A stretch of DNA of 64,000 nt, taken from Megalonaias nervosa (taxonomy: Eukaryota; Mollusca; Bivalvia; Unionida; Unionidae). The position numbers and the translations under genes are program-made. The notes under the pieces are model-generated. The model was not told the origin of the DNA and did no database searches. It saw only the letters and a program-made list of their open reading frames with translations. Each line of letters starts with the position of its first letter. The stretch's first letter is position 1. Where the stretch lies: contig JAECUM010001826.1 of the NCBI GenBank assembly GCA_016617855.1, forward strand, positions 58,860 to 122,859, written 5' to 3'. This document shows, piece by piece, positions 39,534 to 52,601 of this stretch.

Positions 39534-42149
39534 GATAATATCATCTTTCATACACCTTTGCAACTGCTGCCCTACTGGTTAAGCTATGCAAGCAAGCTAA
39601 TTGTTTTCATTACAGTGGTCAGGAGCCTGTTATTTCCAGCAGCTCGCCAGCCAAACAATTGATCAACTGGATTGCGGACCCAATGAAATTCATGATGAAC
39701 TACCATTACTTATTGAGCTGTCCAGCTGAGGCATACCAGCTGTGCTGGTCTAGCATTCTGTGCGATCGATGTTGATGGCATATAGAGTGGACAAAATGAT
39801 GATGTATACTGATGATACTTCATCATTATCACCATATGGATGGCGGTATCCCTGAACTCTGGATGCACAGGAGGAAGACAGTCCCCATTTGTATGAAGTG
39901 GATGAAACAGAAAGGCCAGAACATGTGATCCAACAATTTAATGGAGAGAGTTTAGTTTAAGTCAGTAACAGAAGAAATCAATAGGTCTTTAAATCTGTCT
40001 CCACTGGAATGCTTTCCTCCACCTCAGATTTATTCTATCTTTCAGTATGATGTGTTAGGTGTGTGATCAATCTTGACATGCCCAATGCACACTTCTAAAT
40101 ACAGCTTCATAAGGCATCATGCAAAATATCTTATCTTTGCATACTTGGGGGTAGTATACCATTTCCACACTCTTCAATTCAGCCCCTGTCTAAGCCCTTG
40201 GACCTTCATTAAGAGTTCTGCACATCCACCATAAAGACGGCGATGTTCCTGGATGACACACCAACAAAACATTCGGTAAGCTGGGTTGCGGATCATGACA
40301 TGAACTAGCTAACTTCCTTAATTATGTCGTGGATAATCAACCTAGAGAAGATGAACCTTATCCCTTCTCAACATTTTATTCATGTAGATGTGCAACCCGT
40401 AATGTATATCAACTTTCTGTATTGCTTCCACACTCATGTGTCTGAGAAGGTATCAGTCAAGATGCTGATGTGGACCATCATTAAGACATTAGATTATGTC
40501 ATATCCCCGCTTAGCACATTAACTTGGCATTTTTCTCTGAAACGCATCAAAAGTATGGCTTGTGTTTAGGAGAAAGCATCAGCAAGACATTGTTAAACAA
40601 GGAAGTTTCTTACAGTTCCTTAGCCTACTCAGTGCAATAGTGGGAATGTAACAATGCCATTTTGTCTGGTTCGGGAGCACACTTACTATATGAATTTGTA
40701 ATGGTCAGTGGCAAGTGGAAGGCTCTTCATAGAAATGAAAGCCATTCTCAGTGCCTTCAAAACACAGTTCTGATAATATGTTACAAATTGGTTCTGGTGA
40801 CGTATCTTGAAAAATGGGGTAAATATCATGGGACCTTTGCCTTACTGTATTGGAATATTACCTTCTTCTGGAATTTATCATAATATTACTCATAGTTTTT
40901 ATTACTAATTTGTTTTGTATCAATACATTATATTTTTATTCTTTTCTTACCATATTTTTGATATTGTCTCACCATAAACCATTGATGGGTCAAATTCATT
41001 CCTGGGTCAAAGGTTATGCTTTCATGAATGGGACATGGTTACTGTATGACTGCTGTTACCACTGGTACAAGATTGAGTTTCTCTTCTTGGCAAGGTAATG
41101 CAAATTGAAGCTAGAGATGGTAGACTGGGCAAGTGATAGAATGCAATAAGGAAGTGGGGGGAACGCATGTTACTCAGATGCGGGGGGTGGGGGTGGGTGG
41201 AATGACGACTGCAAACAAAATAACGGAATGTGCAAAATAAGTTTGGGGATGCTATTCCAATGTGTTCCCACAGCACTACACCCCTAGCCTCAGGGATCTC
41301 CTTCAAACATATGCAAACTGTCTCTTGTTGTGACAATCTAACATTAGAAGTTCATCCATTTAGTGGAGCAATCATGATCCTACTGGCTGACAGGGTAGAG
41401 GTACAATGTTCAGCACTTCCTCCTGCTCTTACCTATTCTCCTGATATTAATGTGATCAGGTAAGGTCTTTGATGGAGAAAGCAAATAATTTAGTAAATTA
41501 GGTTTCTCCATTAATATATACATTATCACAATACTAAAAATCCCTCATGCCCTTCCTCACATTGTAAACATCCTGTTATAGGTTTCACTCAATTGAAAAC
41601 TGGTTACATATGGGAATAATAATAGCCACCTAGCAAACAGAAAGGGGAATTGATCTGTAAGAGTTGCTTCCTTTCAACTATATAATCTAGACATTTTTAG
41701 GGAAGGCTAGAATCAAATGAAGAAGAGAAAGCTATCCTAATGTTAATGTGACTAGGTGAGTATTATTAAAGAAAGAGTTTGCAAAAACAATTTGCTCTCC
41801 ACACAATAACTTCATTTTTACATCACTAACCTCGATCTTTTTGTGTCTATGGCTTGCACTTCAGGTAAGGAAGAATCCTATTGACTTTTGGGGTCAAATG
41901 TCAATGTGACTGAGTGAATACTTTTATTAATTAAAATTGCTTATCATCCAAGTTATCATGAACCTTTCCATCGATGAAACATGGAAATAGTTGAATTTCC
42001 AGCACTTCCTTTCATCATTCAGAGTTATTGCTCCAGAATGCCTGTTTTCTCCAACTCTGCTTTTCCAACAAACGTTCTTCTATGTACGGACCTGTCTAAT
42101 CAAATTATGATGAGCTGGGTACTGGGTGTTGCTCCCATCACTATTGGTT

Positions 42150-43460
42150 CTGGTGTACTCAGATGAATAGATATTCTATCATACCCTTTAGTGGTTTCAG
42201 ATGAATAGATATTCCACCATATCTTCTAGTGTATTTTAGAAGAATAAATATTCTGTCAGATCTTCTAGTGTATTTACATGAACAGATATTCTATCATATC
42301 CTCTAGGTTATTTAGATCAACATATATTCTGTCATATCCTCAAGTATATTTAGATTAACAGATATTCTAGAATTGCCTCTTGTGTATTTAGATTAATAGA
42401 TAGTCTGTCATATCCTCTAGTATATTTAGATGAGTATATATTCTATCATATCCCCTGGTGTATTTAGATTAACATATATTCTATCATACCTTCTTGTGTA
42501 TTTAGATTAACAGATATTCTATCATATCCTCTAGTGTATTTAGATGAATATATATGCTATCATACCATCTAGTATATTAAGTTTAATAAATATTCTATCA
42601 GATCCTTTAGTTGAATCTGATAAATAGATATTCCATCATCTGCTCTAGTACATTCAGATTAATATATATATATTCTATCATATTCTCTAGTATATTTAGA
42701 TTAAGAGATATTCTATCTTATCCTCTAGTGTAATTACATGAACAGATATTGTATCATATCCTTTAGTATATTTAGTTTAATAGATATTCTATCTTCTCGT
42801 GTATTTATTTTAAATATATATTCTATCAAATCCTATACTGTAATTAGATTCCATCATATCCTCTAGTATATTTAGTTTAATAGATATTCTATCATACACT
42901 CTACTGTGTTTAGATTAATAGATATTCTATCATATCCTCTAGTGTATTTAGATTAGTAGATATTTTATCCTATCCTCTAGTACATTTAGTTTAATAGATA
43001 TTTTATCATATCTTCTAGTATTTAGATGAATATATCTTCTATCTTCTCCTCTAGTGTATCTAAATGAGTATATATACTATCATATCCTCCAGTATGTTTA
43101 GATAAATATATATTCTGTCGTATCCTCTAGTGTACTTGATGTATATAGATAGTCTATCAGATCCTCTAGTGTATTCATATGAACAGATATTCCATCACAT
43201 CCTCTACTATAATTAGATAAATAGATATTCTATCATACCGTCTAGTGTATTTAGATTAATAGATAGTCTATAGTATCCTCTAGTGTATTTGCATGAATAG
43301 ATATTCTATCATACCCTCTAGTGTATTTAGATGAATATATATTCTATCATATCCTCTAGTGTTTTCAGATGAACAGATATTCTATCAGATCCTCTACTGT
43401 ATTTAGATGAATAGGTATTATTTCATATCCTCTAGTGTTTTCACATGAATAGATACTCAA
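42150..43460. repeat. Minisatellite, ~39-bp unit, ~33 copies
   Basis: Units follow 'tagatattctatcatatcc' plus 'tctagtgtatttagatgaa' with frequent point changes. It lies about 230 bp upstream of a receptor exon. Confidence 0.92.
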
Positions 43461-43688
43461 TGATGTCCTCTGGGTACTGTACGCTTTCAAAGATGGGTGT
43501 ATCGCAGGGAAAAATTTGTGAAAACTCTATCTAGTGGGCAAAATTTTGATCTGTTAATTGAACACTGCACTAATCGGGGAAGTTTTATTTGGATTAGTGT
43601 TTGCTGAATTTGCTAAACTACACATGCAATTGCTATTCGTTTGTTTGTGAAATTGTGCCCACTTTTATGTTTCTATTGATATTTGCAG

Positions 43689-43844
43689 GTACAATAAATC
43701 AAAAGGTAATGCAGCCTGAAGAGGGCTTCCTAAAACTAAATAACCTAGAGGCAGAACAACCATATGGCTTCTGGGTTACTGCTTCTTCTGATATGGGGGA
43801 AGGTCCCGAAAGTGACTGGATATATGGCACACCAGTTGATAACA
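43689..43844 (+). CDS. Receptor exon 3: second half of an FN3 domain
   Basis: Acceptor tatttgcag, donor gtaaat; phase 1 in and out, matching its neighbours. It encodes about 51 residues with the FN3 signature L-x-A-E-x-x-Y-x-x-x-V-x-A-S-S-x-x-G-x-G-P-E-S. This is the membrane-proximal FN3 domain. Confidence 0.88.
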
Positions 43845-45527
43845 GTAAATAAGCAGTTATCTCCCCTTTATAGTTCAGTTACATTTGTAAAGTTTTAAGA
43901 ATATAAGTCAAGTTTTGTAAGATTATTGTTTATGTAAATTAACTGTGGTAAGTCTTGGGACACCTTCAGTTATTTTCAAAATTAACTTTTTTATTTTCTA
44001 TAAATGTTAGATGATGAGATTATTTCCATTGTTTCATGTATTATATGTCTTAGAACACCTGGAAAATTTCAATTTTCTTTCTTCTGATCGCTATGCATAT
44101 TTTATTGATCATAAACTTATTTTTCTAAATAAAGACTTCATGGTTGTTATATGAATTATTAGATGGAACTATTATAAACTAATATAATTTATTTGAAAAA
44201 TAAAAAATATAATTGATTTTGTTGCTTTATTATTTCTACTAATTACAATATTCGAATCATAGGCACCACTTCTTATAACTGCTTCTCCTGACTGAATAAG
44301 GTCATTTCAACATACGATTTTACTAAAGGGCACGAGATGGGGTTTTCTGCATGACACGGAAATGAAGAAAAACCAATTCTTGCAATAGGTTAATAGGCTT
44401 TTATGAGATGCAGGTGTCTGCAAGACTCATGATATCATTCTTGCCACTGTCACAAATTTTGAAGTCAGCTTTACTGGAAGATCATGATACTTGTCCATGT
44501 CCCTCTGAACTTGATTCCAACCACTAAAATTCCCATTTCCGTCCTTCATTAAATTTATTGTGATATTTCTTTTACTTCTGATCTCGGCATTTTTTCACTG
44601 CGAGTTACTGCTCACTTAGAGACAAACTCTAAACAACTGTATGCTACTTAATAAGCTATTTAGTAATCAATTAACATCTTTAATAAATATGGAAATAATT
44701 CTGCTCACACATAATAAAATCCATCTTGACAAGCTTCAAACACTGAAGCCAACCAACCCTGCTGATAGAATCAACTGGATGTTAATTGTTTTGTGCTACT
44801 GTTACACTGATTTCTTCCTACATACCCTCCTTACCACACCATCCTTTTGTCTCCATCCAAATCAAAAGAGGAAGATGTTCCATATATTGGCTGTGACTAT
44901 GAAGTCAGACTAGGGTCATGTTCCTTTCAGTTCTTTGCCTCCTGTTAGTACTTAGAGGAGGGAATATTTAGCTTGGACTGGGGACTTAGCTTCCAGGGAA
45001 AGAAACTCAATGCAATAGTAGCAGATAGGTATTAGATAATTAAAATTAGTTGCTATTTTACCAGTTCAGGTAGAAAGAAGCAAACTAAAGTTAATTATGT
45101 TACTTTGTTCTTTTGGCCAATTACCTCATCCTTGCCTATGGTTATGTTATATGTAGCTCATTGAAAGTTTGAAGTAACTCTTTCTTGTAAGGTTTAAAAA
45201 TTTCGATGCTTCTGACTTTACTAGAGGCAAACGAGATTTGAGTCCAATATATACCAATCTTGTACTTGGGTGCACATGAAAAAAACCCCATTTATAATTG
45301 GCTTTCAGATTCCTATAAAACATGCCAATACATCATCAAGGCCACCATCATTAACAATAGAAACAACACTCAGCAGCTTCTTTACAATATAGCTCAAGAG
45401 ATTTTGACCAAATCTAAAAACATGCATCCTACCTTGAAGGCATTTAAAATTTGTACAGATGGTGCGAACTGCAATCAAGTGACTGAAAATAGAAAAATAT
45501 TTAAATAGCTTTATGTAAAATTCATAA

Positions 45528-45585
45528 AAAAGACAAAAAGGTTTAGCATACCTTTAATAGAAGTGCCAAACACGCCGATTCCAAT
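45528..45585 (+). pseudogene. Decayed duplicate of receptor exon 5
   Basis: 'aagacaaaaaggtttag' then 'ataccttta-atagaagtgcca' closely matches 50558-50600. It would encode KTKRFSIPLIEVPNTP, against KTKRFSIPPIEVPDTP. There is no AG acceptor at the start and it lies upstream of the transmembrane exon, so it is a relic of local duplication. Confidence 0.7.
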
Positions 45586-45589
45586 ATCA

Positions 45590-46900
45590 CTGGTGTTTGA
45601 CTGCTATGATTCAATATTGTTTTCACTAGCTGATGTTATCAATTCTTCTCTCTCATCCAGGGATTTCACATCATTTTCAAAACTGCCATTGTCAAGCTTC
45701 TGTCGAAGAACCGACACTTGACCCTAACAATAGGTAGAACTACTGCCCTGTTTCTAACCTCTCATTCATTTAAAAAATCTTAGAAAAGTTGTTTTATTCC
45801 AACTTGTATCTTATCTGAATTCAAATAGTCTTTTCAGCAATGTACAGTCTGCATATCACCTTTGCCAAAGTACTCAAACTGCCCTTCTGAGAGTAATTAA
45901 TGAGCTTCTCTCAGCTTTGAATAGTGGAAAGATTACAGTCCTTACCCTTCTTGACTTGTCTGTGGCATTTGATGGAATAGACCATGACATGTTACTTCAC
46001 TGTCTCCAGCATGTATTCGGTATTCAGGATACAGCCTTACTATGATTCAATTCCTACTTATTCAACAGGACACAAATTGTGTCCATACATGCAAAACAGT
46101 CCAACCCAGTTGATCTATGATTTGGTGTTCCACAGGTCGCTGTTTTCAGCCCTGTTCTCTCTATTCTATACACTCAGCCATACAAATCTAGATGCTCACT
46201 TGAAGTTGAGGCTGCCATGCAAGGCATAGAGCGGTGTATTTCCAATGTGAAGTCATGGATGACATGTAACAAGCTGCAGATGAATGATGATAAAAATGAA
46301 GCCATCCTGATCACCACACAATGACTTTCCCATTCACATCCTTTACCTCAAACAAAATGTACCAGCAATACCAACATTAAATTCACACAGTCAGTATGAA
46401 ACTTAGAGGTCACTCTGGACAGCATGCTCTCATTACACCAGCATATAATGAACACATGCAAGGCTGCATAACTGGAGCCGATAAGTGTTCACTCCATTCA
46501 CAAGTTTCTTTCGGTTGGTGCCACTAAAACACGTGTATTCCTTACTACTTTCAAGACTGGACTATTGTTATTCACTCCTATCTGGTTTGTCCAGTATCTG
46601 CTACAAAATCTTCGAAAAGTTCAAGACATGACTGCTCAGATTATCTTTAGAGTAGGAAGAACTGAGCACACCTCCTACTCTTTAAAATATTTATTGGTTA
46701 CAACTTTGATCCAGAATTAAAGACACAATCTTTTCACTATACTACATTTCACTGAGTAGTAATTAGCAATTTCATGGTGTTTGTTTTTATAATCTTGACA
46801 TTTTGTATGTTGTTATGTGCTCTCTAATTATTGCAAGGCGCTTAGAGCTTCTAAATATTAGGTGCGGTACTAAGTTTACATTATTATTATTATCAAACTG
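45590..46900 (+). mobile_element. Non-LTR retrotransposon (LINE) relic
   Basis: Broken reverse-transcriptase reading: TLLDLSVAFDGIDHDMLLH, then FGVPQ-VAVFSPVLS, typical of the CR1/L2-like RT core, with many stops and frameshifts. The 3' end has 'gcaaggcgcttagagc' and an (ATT)n tail at about 46880-46895, as in this group. Confidence 0.8.
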
Positions 46901-47339
46901 CTGAACAGAATTTGAGCAACTTTGACAGATAGCAATCTAGATGAAGGGTTTTAATTACTGAGCAAATGATGTTGATGTACCATCAAACATGGATGAAGAT
47001 AAAAAAAAGCATATAGAGAAACCTTGAAACAGTTGTATGACAAATGCAATCAACAACACTGGAATAAGTTTCTACAGAAAGCATCTTATTCAGATTTCTT
47101 GACCAGCTTTGTTTGCATCTGACTGTTAGGCAGATATCAGTGCTTGAGCGACTTCAGGTCCACTTGTACCTCTTGATTACTTTCCTTTTATTTCAATACC
47201 ATTTTATCTGACCCCCATTTGAGTTGGAATACATTGATTTAAAAAAAATGAAAATAATCTCTTCGATAGTTTGATGCAAGGTTGTCTGTTGATTTTCCAC
47301 GTCATTCGCTAGTAATTGGAAAATAAAATTTTATTACAG

Positions 47340-47427
47340 ATCTGACTTGGGGAGAAATTGTCAGTATTGTGATAGGAGGTCTGTTTGTGCTGGTCCTGGC
47401 AGTGGCTGGTGCAGTTTTCATTCTCAG
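47340..47427 (+). CDS. Receptor exon 4: transmembrane segment
   Basis: Acceptor attacag, donor gtatga; enters in phase 1, leaves in phase 2. It encodes NLTWGEIVSIVIGGLF followed by a Val/Leu/Ala stretch ending FILR: one membrane-spanning helix of about 22 residues with a stop-transfer Arg. This makes the product a type I membrane protein. Confidence 0.88.
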
Positions 47428-48539
47428 GTATGAAAGATTTGTGGAACAATTTTAATCTAATATAATTATGTCATATGTGTTATGTATATTTAATTTAATT
47501 GTTTGTTAATTTTAAATTCTTATAAATTCCATTGCATGTTATTGTAATGTAACATTGTTTACTGGACTTGACCTTGTCCAAAATTGAGTTCAGTTCTGTT
47601 TGATGTGATTGACTTTTTTTTTTAAAAAAAAAAAATTATTTCATTGATGTAAACAACTAATAATAGCTTCATTATTCTCTATGGGTATGAGTTCAATGAC
47701 CAAATTATTATGCAGGTAAACATGCTGATTTGGGTCAGGGTTTTGGGGAATCCGAAGTGAATTTTATAGGCTATTGCGGTTTAAATAAACAAGGCTCATT
47801 AATCATGCTAGAATGTCATTTTCCATTAGGTAATGGTTGTTTTTAGAAAATGCTAATTTGTGACCTGAGGTCAAACAGAGAACTTATTTTCTTGTGACTG
47901 TCAGAATTTTACAGTTGTGCTTTAACTTGGCACTTTAAATTGTATTATGTTGTGACCAGTTTGGGCTGAATTTTATTTTCTTCAATTTATTGATCTCAAG
48001 TGATTATATTCTCTGGATACAAAAAAGTGCTATGACAAAATTCTTGGATCAAGACATTCATTGGATTTTATACTAAATTCAAACCTGGAATAATATTTCT
48101 GTGATTCAACAAGATACTGTTGACACATCAGTACGACGCAGGCCATAACAGACATGTCATCGCCTTCAGTTTTATTTAGGAATTTTTATTACTAGGACTT
48201 GTGTCTTTAATTGTTGGATTATTTTTGGATTTAATTCGCAATACCGAAAGTTCTTTTTTCTTTTTTGTTTCACTTTGTATTGTAGGGAAATAAATTATTT
48301 GTGAAATTTTACAAAGCTTGTTGTCTTCACTCTTTTCTTTTACCTATTTTAAGAGCATAGACTCGTAACAACATGCTTGAAAAATTGTATTGCAGTAAGT
48401 AGTGTGTAGTATGCACCCAATTATGAACATCAGTATCATCAACCCAGACCTGCTAGCACATAATAGAGCATCTGATTATGGTTTTTGTTGTTTGTTGCAC
48501 AGTTTAAAATATATTCTGCCCATGCTTTATGTGAGAGCA

Positions 48540-48990
48540 GGTCAGATTCAGTGGAGCACTTGAAGGTCAGGCTCAACACTGTAGGCAATTGAACACTTGA
48601 CAGGTCAGACTGAACACTGTATGCAGTTGAGCACTTGATGGGCCAGGCTCAAGACTGTATGCAGTGGGGTATTTGATAGTCAGGCTCAACACTGTAGGCA
48701 GTGGAGCACTTGACAGGTCATAATCAACACTGTATGCAGTGGAGCATTTGATTATGGCCAGACACAACACTCTATGCAGTGGAGCACTTAACAGGTCAGA
48801 CTCAGCACTGTATGCAGTGGAGCACTTGATGGGTCAGGCTGAACATTATATGCAGTGCAGCACTTGATAGGTCAGGTTCAACGCTCTATGCTGTGGACCA
48901 CTTGACAGGTCGGACTCAACACTATGCAATGGAGCACCTGACAGGTCAGACTCAACACTGTATACAATGGAGCACTTGACAATGTTTTAT
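48540..48990. repeat. Minisatellite, ~38-bp unit, ~12 copies
   Basis: Units are variants of 'ggtcagactcaacactgtat' plus 'gcagtggagcacttgaca'. Confidence 0.9.
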
Positions 48991-49047
48991 CTGCTAGAAG
49001 ATGAGATCATTAACTCAGTAGTACTTAAATAACAAGATATTTTGTGA

Positions 49048-49215
49048 TTAGAATACAGTATATGCTTGCATAATGCACTAGCAGATCTAGTTCATACAGT
49101 TTATTAGGAGTAACCAGTACAGTAAACAATTTAGACCATGATCTGCCTGTGCATTATGCAATGACAGATCATGGTATGTGTTGCTTGCAGTTGGCCTTGA
49201 ATTATAAATGAGTAT
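49048..49215. mobile_element. MITE-like repeat, family M copy 2
   Basis: Shares the gatctgcc-gtgcattatgcaa and 'gcagttgg' blocks with the other copies; terminal repeats degraded. Confidence 0.55.
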
Positions 49216-49261
49216 ATATCGTATCAACAAGACATAGCTATCACTTTTATGATATACAAAT

Positions 49262-49449
49262 ATTTTTGTTTGGTTGGTGTTTCATGACACAGCAACACGA
49301 TTAGGCTATTTAGTGCCAAGGCAACCAGAGTAAAGTGCCTTGTCCAAGGACACACCAGGGTAGCTGACACAGGCTGGTCTGATGGCAGGATTCAAACTCA
49401 CACCCTTTCAGTTGCAAGTCCAGCATCCTAACCACTGAGCCACTGCAGC
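49262..49449 (-). mobile_element. tRNA-derived SINE (Deu-like body)
   Basis: On the minus strand there is a tRNA-like head (ggctcagtggttaggatgct ... tgaatcctgcca) and a body with 'ccttggacaaggcacttt', a segment widespread in metazoan Deu-type SINEs. Confidence 0.68.
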
Positions 49450-49914
49450 TTTCAAAAGAAAGCAACAATTATGATGAAAAATGTTTAAAAGTGATAAAGA
49501 ACTTAATGATTACATTGTAAAAAGATTTGTAAAGATGGAGTTAATCTGTTCTAAGTGAAATAACTGTAATCCATATTCTAAAAAGTCAATGAAAATGATT
49601 ATGAATGAATTAAACCATGGTCTGCACACAAACACCTCAACATGATTTTTTACATCAATTTTACTGACACAGTTGTATGCACAGTCATGAAACTGGATGG
49701 GTATATTCATGTCAAAGGGTACTAAGCACCATAAAAGTAGGTCACAGTGGCCTTTTTCTTGCACCGGTAACATTGCAAGGTGTTTGATTATGCCATGGTG
49801 GAGCAAGCAAGACAGAGCATTCTGTGGAACTGATTTATCTGAAGTAAAATTTCATTAGAATGGTGTCAGCTGAGGGAATCATGGCTCTCCTCAGTCTTCT
49901 ATTCACTGCTTAAT

Positions 49915-50117
49915 ATACTCGCTTATGAGTTAAGTCCAGCTACAAACAACATAGATCATGATCTGTTGTCACATAATGCAGATCAGGATCTATGTTGCTT
50001 ATTCTAATGATTATTTCTAACAAACTGCATAGATCTATATTTGCCAGTACATTATGCAACAGAAGATCTGGGTCTGTGTAGTTTGCAGTTGGATTTGATT
50101 TGTAAACAAATATATAC
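49915..50117. mobile_element. MITE-like repeat, family M copy 3
   Basis: Starts tactcgcttatgagttaagt and ends with the inverted ttggatttgatttgtaaac; internal gatctg/cagatc palindromic blocks. Confidence 0.62.
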
Positions 50118-50549
50118 ACTACAGTGCTCATTCTTCCACCACCATTCCAACCACCAAATGACAGTTAACATTATTTCAACTGCACTTCACTAAATCACAC
50201 TTCTGTGTATACTGTTGTCTGTACTTATGGTTACAATTGAATGTGTAAGCGCTTGGAGGTATTAGTATAGGAGGAATAGATTGGTTGATTTTGATTAAAT
50301 AATTCACTGAGATTAAAGGGGGCCCATATTGTTTGAAACTTTTTGCATAAATCTAGACTTTCTCAAAAATATTTGTTCACTTACTGTTAACATTTTAATA
50401 ATCGTTCATTGCATTTCGGATGTGAACATTTTGTATATACTATAAAATCATTGGAAACGGCAGAGAACTACTTCATTATGTTTGTATTCCATCAAAAGTA
50501 ATAGAAGCATCTTGATATTAATTCAGACATATTTCTCTGTTACTTGCAG

Positions 50550-50628
50550 ATATGTCAAGACAAAAAGGTTTAGTATACCACCAATAGAAGTGCCAGATAC
50601 TCCTCCAGTATGTATAAACATACCAATG
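50550..50628 (+). CDS. Receptor exon 5: box1-like cytoplasmic motif
   Basis: Acceptor ttgcag, donor gtaagt; phase 2 to 0. It encodes YVKTKRF then IPPIEVPDTPPVC. A hydrophobic/proline-rich motif just inside the membrane is the box1 signature by which class I cytokine receptors hold JAK kinases. That role is inferred from position and motif. Confidence 0.8.
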
Positions 50629-51329
50629 GTAAGTACATTTAGTCCATCCTGCTCTATGAACATTGTATACCTGTGTATAGTGTAACCTCGATTTATGTAC
50701 TCCATTCCCCCATGCTTACTCCCAAGTCCCTCTACTGTGCCGATTTTTGTGTCTGTTTCTTACTTTCACCCTCCCTGTCTATCATTAGCCAATCTGTCAA
50801 ATGAAGAAATAAAACATTTAATATTTGAAATCTCACATTGCATCACAAAGCCTGTTTTATGGCAGAATTATAATGATGAACACTGGCAATGACTCAAATC
50901 AACACATTTACTGATCATACCCTTGCTATTATCATTGAAAGGAATTCACCCACAATAATATGTGCAGAGAATGCACAGGCAGATCCAGCCCAAGTTCACC
51001 AAATAGCTCAAAATCATATTTTTTTGAAGTGGAATTTCTTTTCTTCTAAAATAATATCTTACTTTTTCATTGCAAAGTTTTGCAACTGTGAAGTTTTCTC
51101 TGAGGATTCAGAAGATGGTAGGAACTAATGTGCAGTGCTAGTTTTCTAAAAAAAAAAAAAACTTTTCCTATTCACTTGCTATGAATATGGCAGTGTCATA
51201 TAATGTTATGCTGGCCATCTGTCAATTGGTAATGTCCAGAAATTCTGGTACATGTATTTGCAACTACTCTCACACCTCTTTTAACTGTATATACCATATA
51301 TGATAGTTATTGTACGCATAACTAATTCC

Positions 51330-51665
51330 ATGCGTATTTTTGATTAGTGCTGAGACTTGACAGATGTGTGTATACTGTATGTGATTTATATGTACAACTA
51401 GTCCCTCAGCTTTGGATGAATTGTCCTGAGACTAGATAGACTTCTATGTACTCTGTGCGATGTTTATTTATATGTACAATGGGTCCCACAGTTTTGCTGA
51501 ACAGCATTGAAACTTGGCAGACATGTATATACAGTGTGCAATGTTTATGTTTATGTACAACTTGCCCCACAACTTTAATGAACAGTGTTGAAACTTGGCA
51601 GACATATATACTGTATGTGATATTTATGTTTATGTACATCTAGTCCCACAGCATGGGATAAATTG
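51330..51665. repeat. Tandem repeat, ~80-bp unit, ~4 copies
   Basis: Units contain 'gtttatgtacaacttgtccc' and 'gaaacttggcagacatatat'. Confidence 0.75.
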
Positions 51666-52009
51666 CCCTTAAACTTGGTTGATATTAATAATTATATATC
51701 AGTTGAACATGTGTATATCATTCTGTCCACTTGCTCTAATGAGATATTTTCCCAAAATTGCACTTTTTATGTTAAATTATATGTACAGTCTACTTCTTTT
51801 TATTTAACAAAGTAATTGCACTAAATATCCTTGAATAAACATGACTGTCAGATAAATAAATCCGACATAAAGACAGAGTTCATTGGCTGACATTTTACTT
51901 ATTCCGAATCAGGTTTTATCAGATGAGAGATAACAAAAACACTCCTTGAAAACTGAATCTGGTGCATATGTCACCTATTCATTATTGTTGCCTCAAGACA
52001 TGACCGCTC

Positions 52010-52290
52010 TGGTGGCCTAGTGGTTAGAGTGTCTGCCTCGGATGCAGGAGGTCACGGAGTCGAACCCTGGCCGAGTCATACAAAAGACTTATAAAATGGT
52101 ACTAACAGCTGCCTTGCTAGGTGCTCAGCATTAAGAGGTTAGTGTTAGGACTTTTCAGCCTGGTGTCAGAATAACGTGACTGGGTGGGACATAATGCTAC
52201 ATGTCTGCGGCATGATGCCCCAATGCTAGACATCACTATAAACTGCCAACTGCAGTCATCGTAGCAATATGATGGAAAAATTGTTTAAGC
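52010..52290 (+). mobile_element. tRNA-derived SINE, family S2
   Basis: Head ggtggcctagtggttagagt ... gagtcgaaccctggcc has good A and B boxes. The body (ctaacagctgccttgctagg, gtgactgggtgggacataatg) is shared with the inverted copy at 61705-61997. Confidence 0.82.
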
Positions 52291-52541
52291 TACATTAAGA
52301 ATCCAAATCACACACACCTCGAGACATATCAAAGCAGCTCATTCATCATCTTATTGTTTTAATAATCTGGTCAAGAGTAATTAATGTTCGATTAATGAAA
52401 TGCACCATTTCATGCCCATATGAAGACATCAGAGTTAGAAAATGAGACTGTTTTATGAAAGAAAATAACTAATTCACAAATTTTGACCGTGGACATGCTA
52501 TCATTAGTTAGATTTAGATAAATTGTCCTGAAGCATGGCAG

Positions 52542-52547
<6 letters not shown>

Positions 52548-52598
<51 letters not shown>
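52548..52598. repeat. (AT)n microsatellite
   Basis: About 50 bp of alternating A/T. Confidence 0.95.

Positions 52599-52601
<3 letters not shown>

Larger units (their letters stand above)
36791..43688. other. Receptor intron, part right of element B
   Basis: 6.9 kb. It holds a ~120-bp imperfect repeat (36960-37285), a decayed DNA transposon with a nested SINE (37655-39533) and a long minisatellite (42150-43460). I see nothing supported in 39534-42140. Short ORFs there lack family features or consistent splice sites. Confidence 0.6.
43845..47339. other. Receptor intron
   Basis: It contains a decayed copy of a downstream cytoplasmic exon (45528-45585) and a LINE relic (45590-46900). The remainder is AT-rich with no other feature I can support. 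Confidence 0.6.
47428..50549. other. Receptor intron
   Basis: It contains a ~38-bp minisatellite (48540-48990), two MITE family M copies (49048-49215, 49915-50117) and a SINE (49262-49449). No ORF is supported. Confidence 0.6.

Noticed and set aside
41230..41463. Possible extra receptor exon ending before gtaagg
   Set aside because: No acceptor in a fitting phase and no FN3 pattern; flanking exons already join in phase without it.
47610..47640. T-run/A-run as a hairpin feature
   Set aside because: A simple homopolymer junction common in AT-rich introns.
48540..48990. CRISPR-like array
   Set aside because: Units are contiguous imperfect copies without unique spacers, in animal DNA: a minisatellite.
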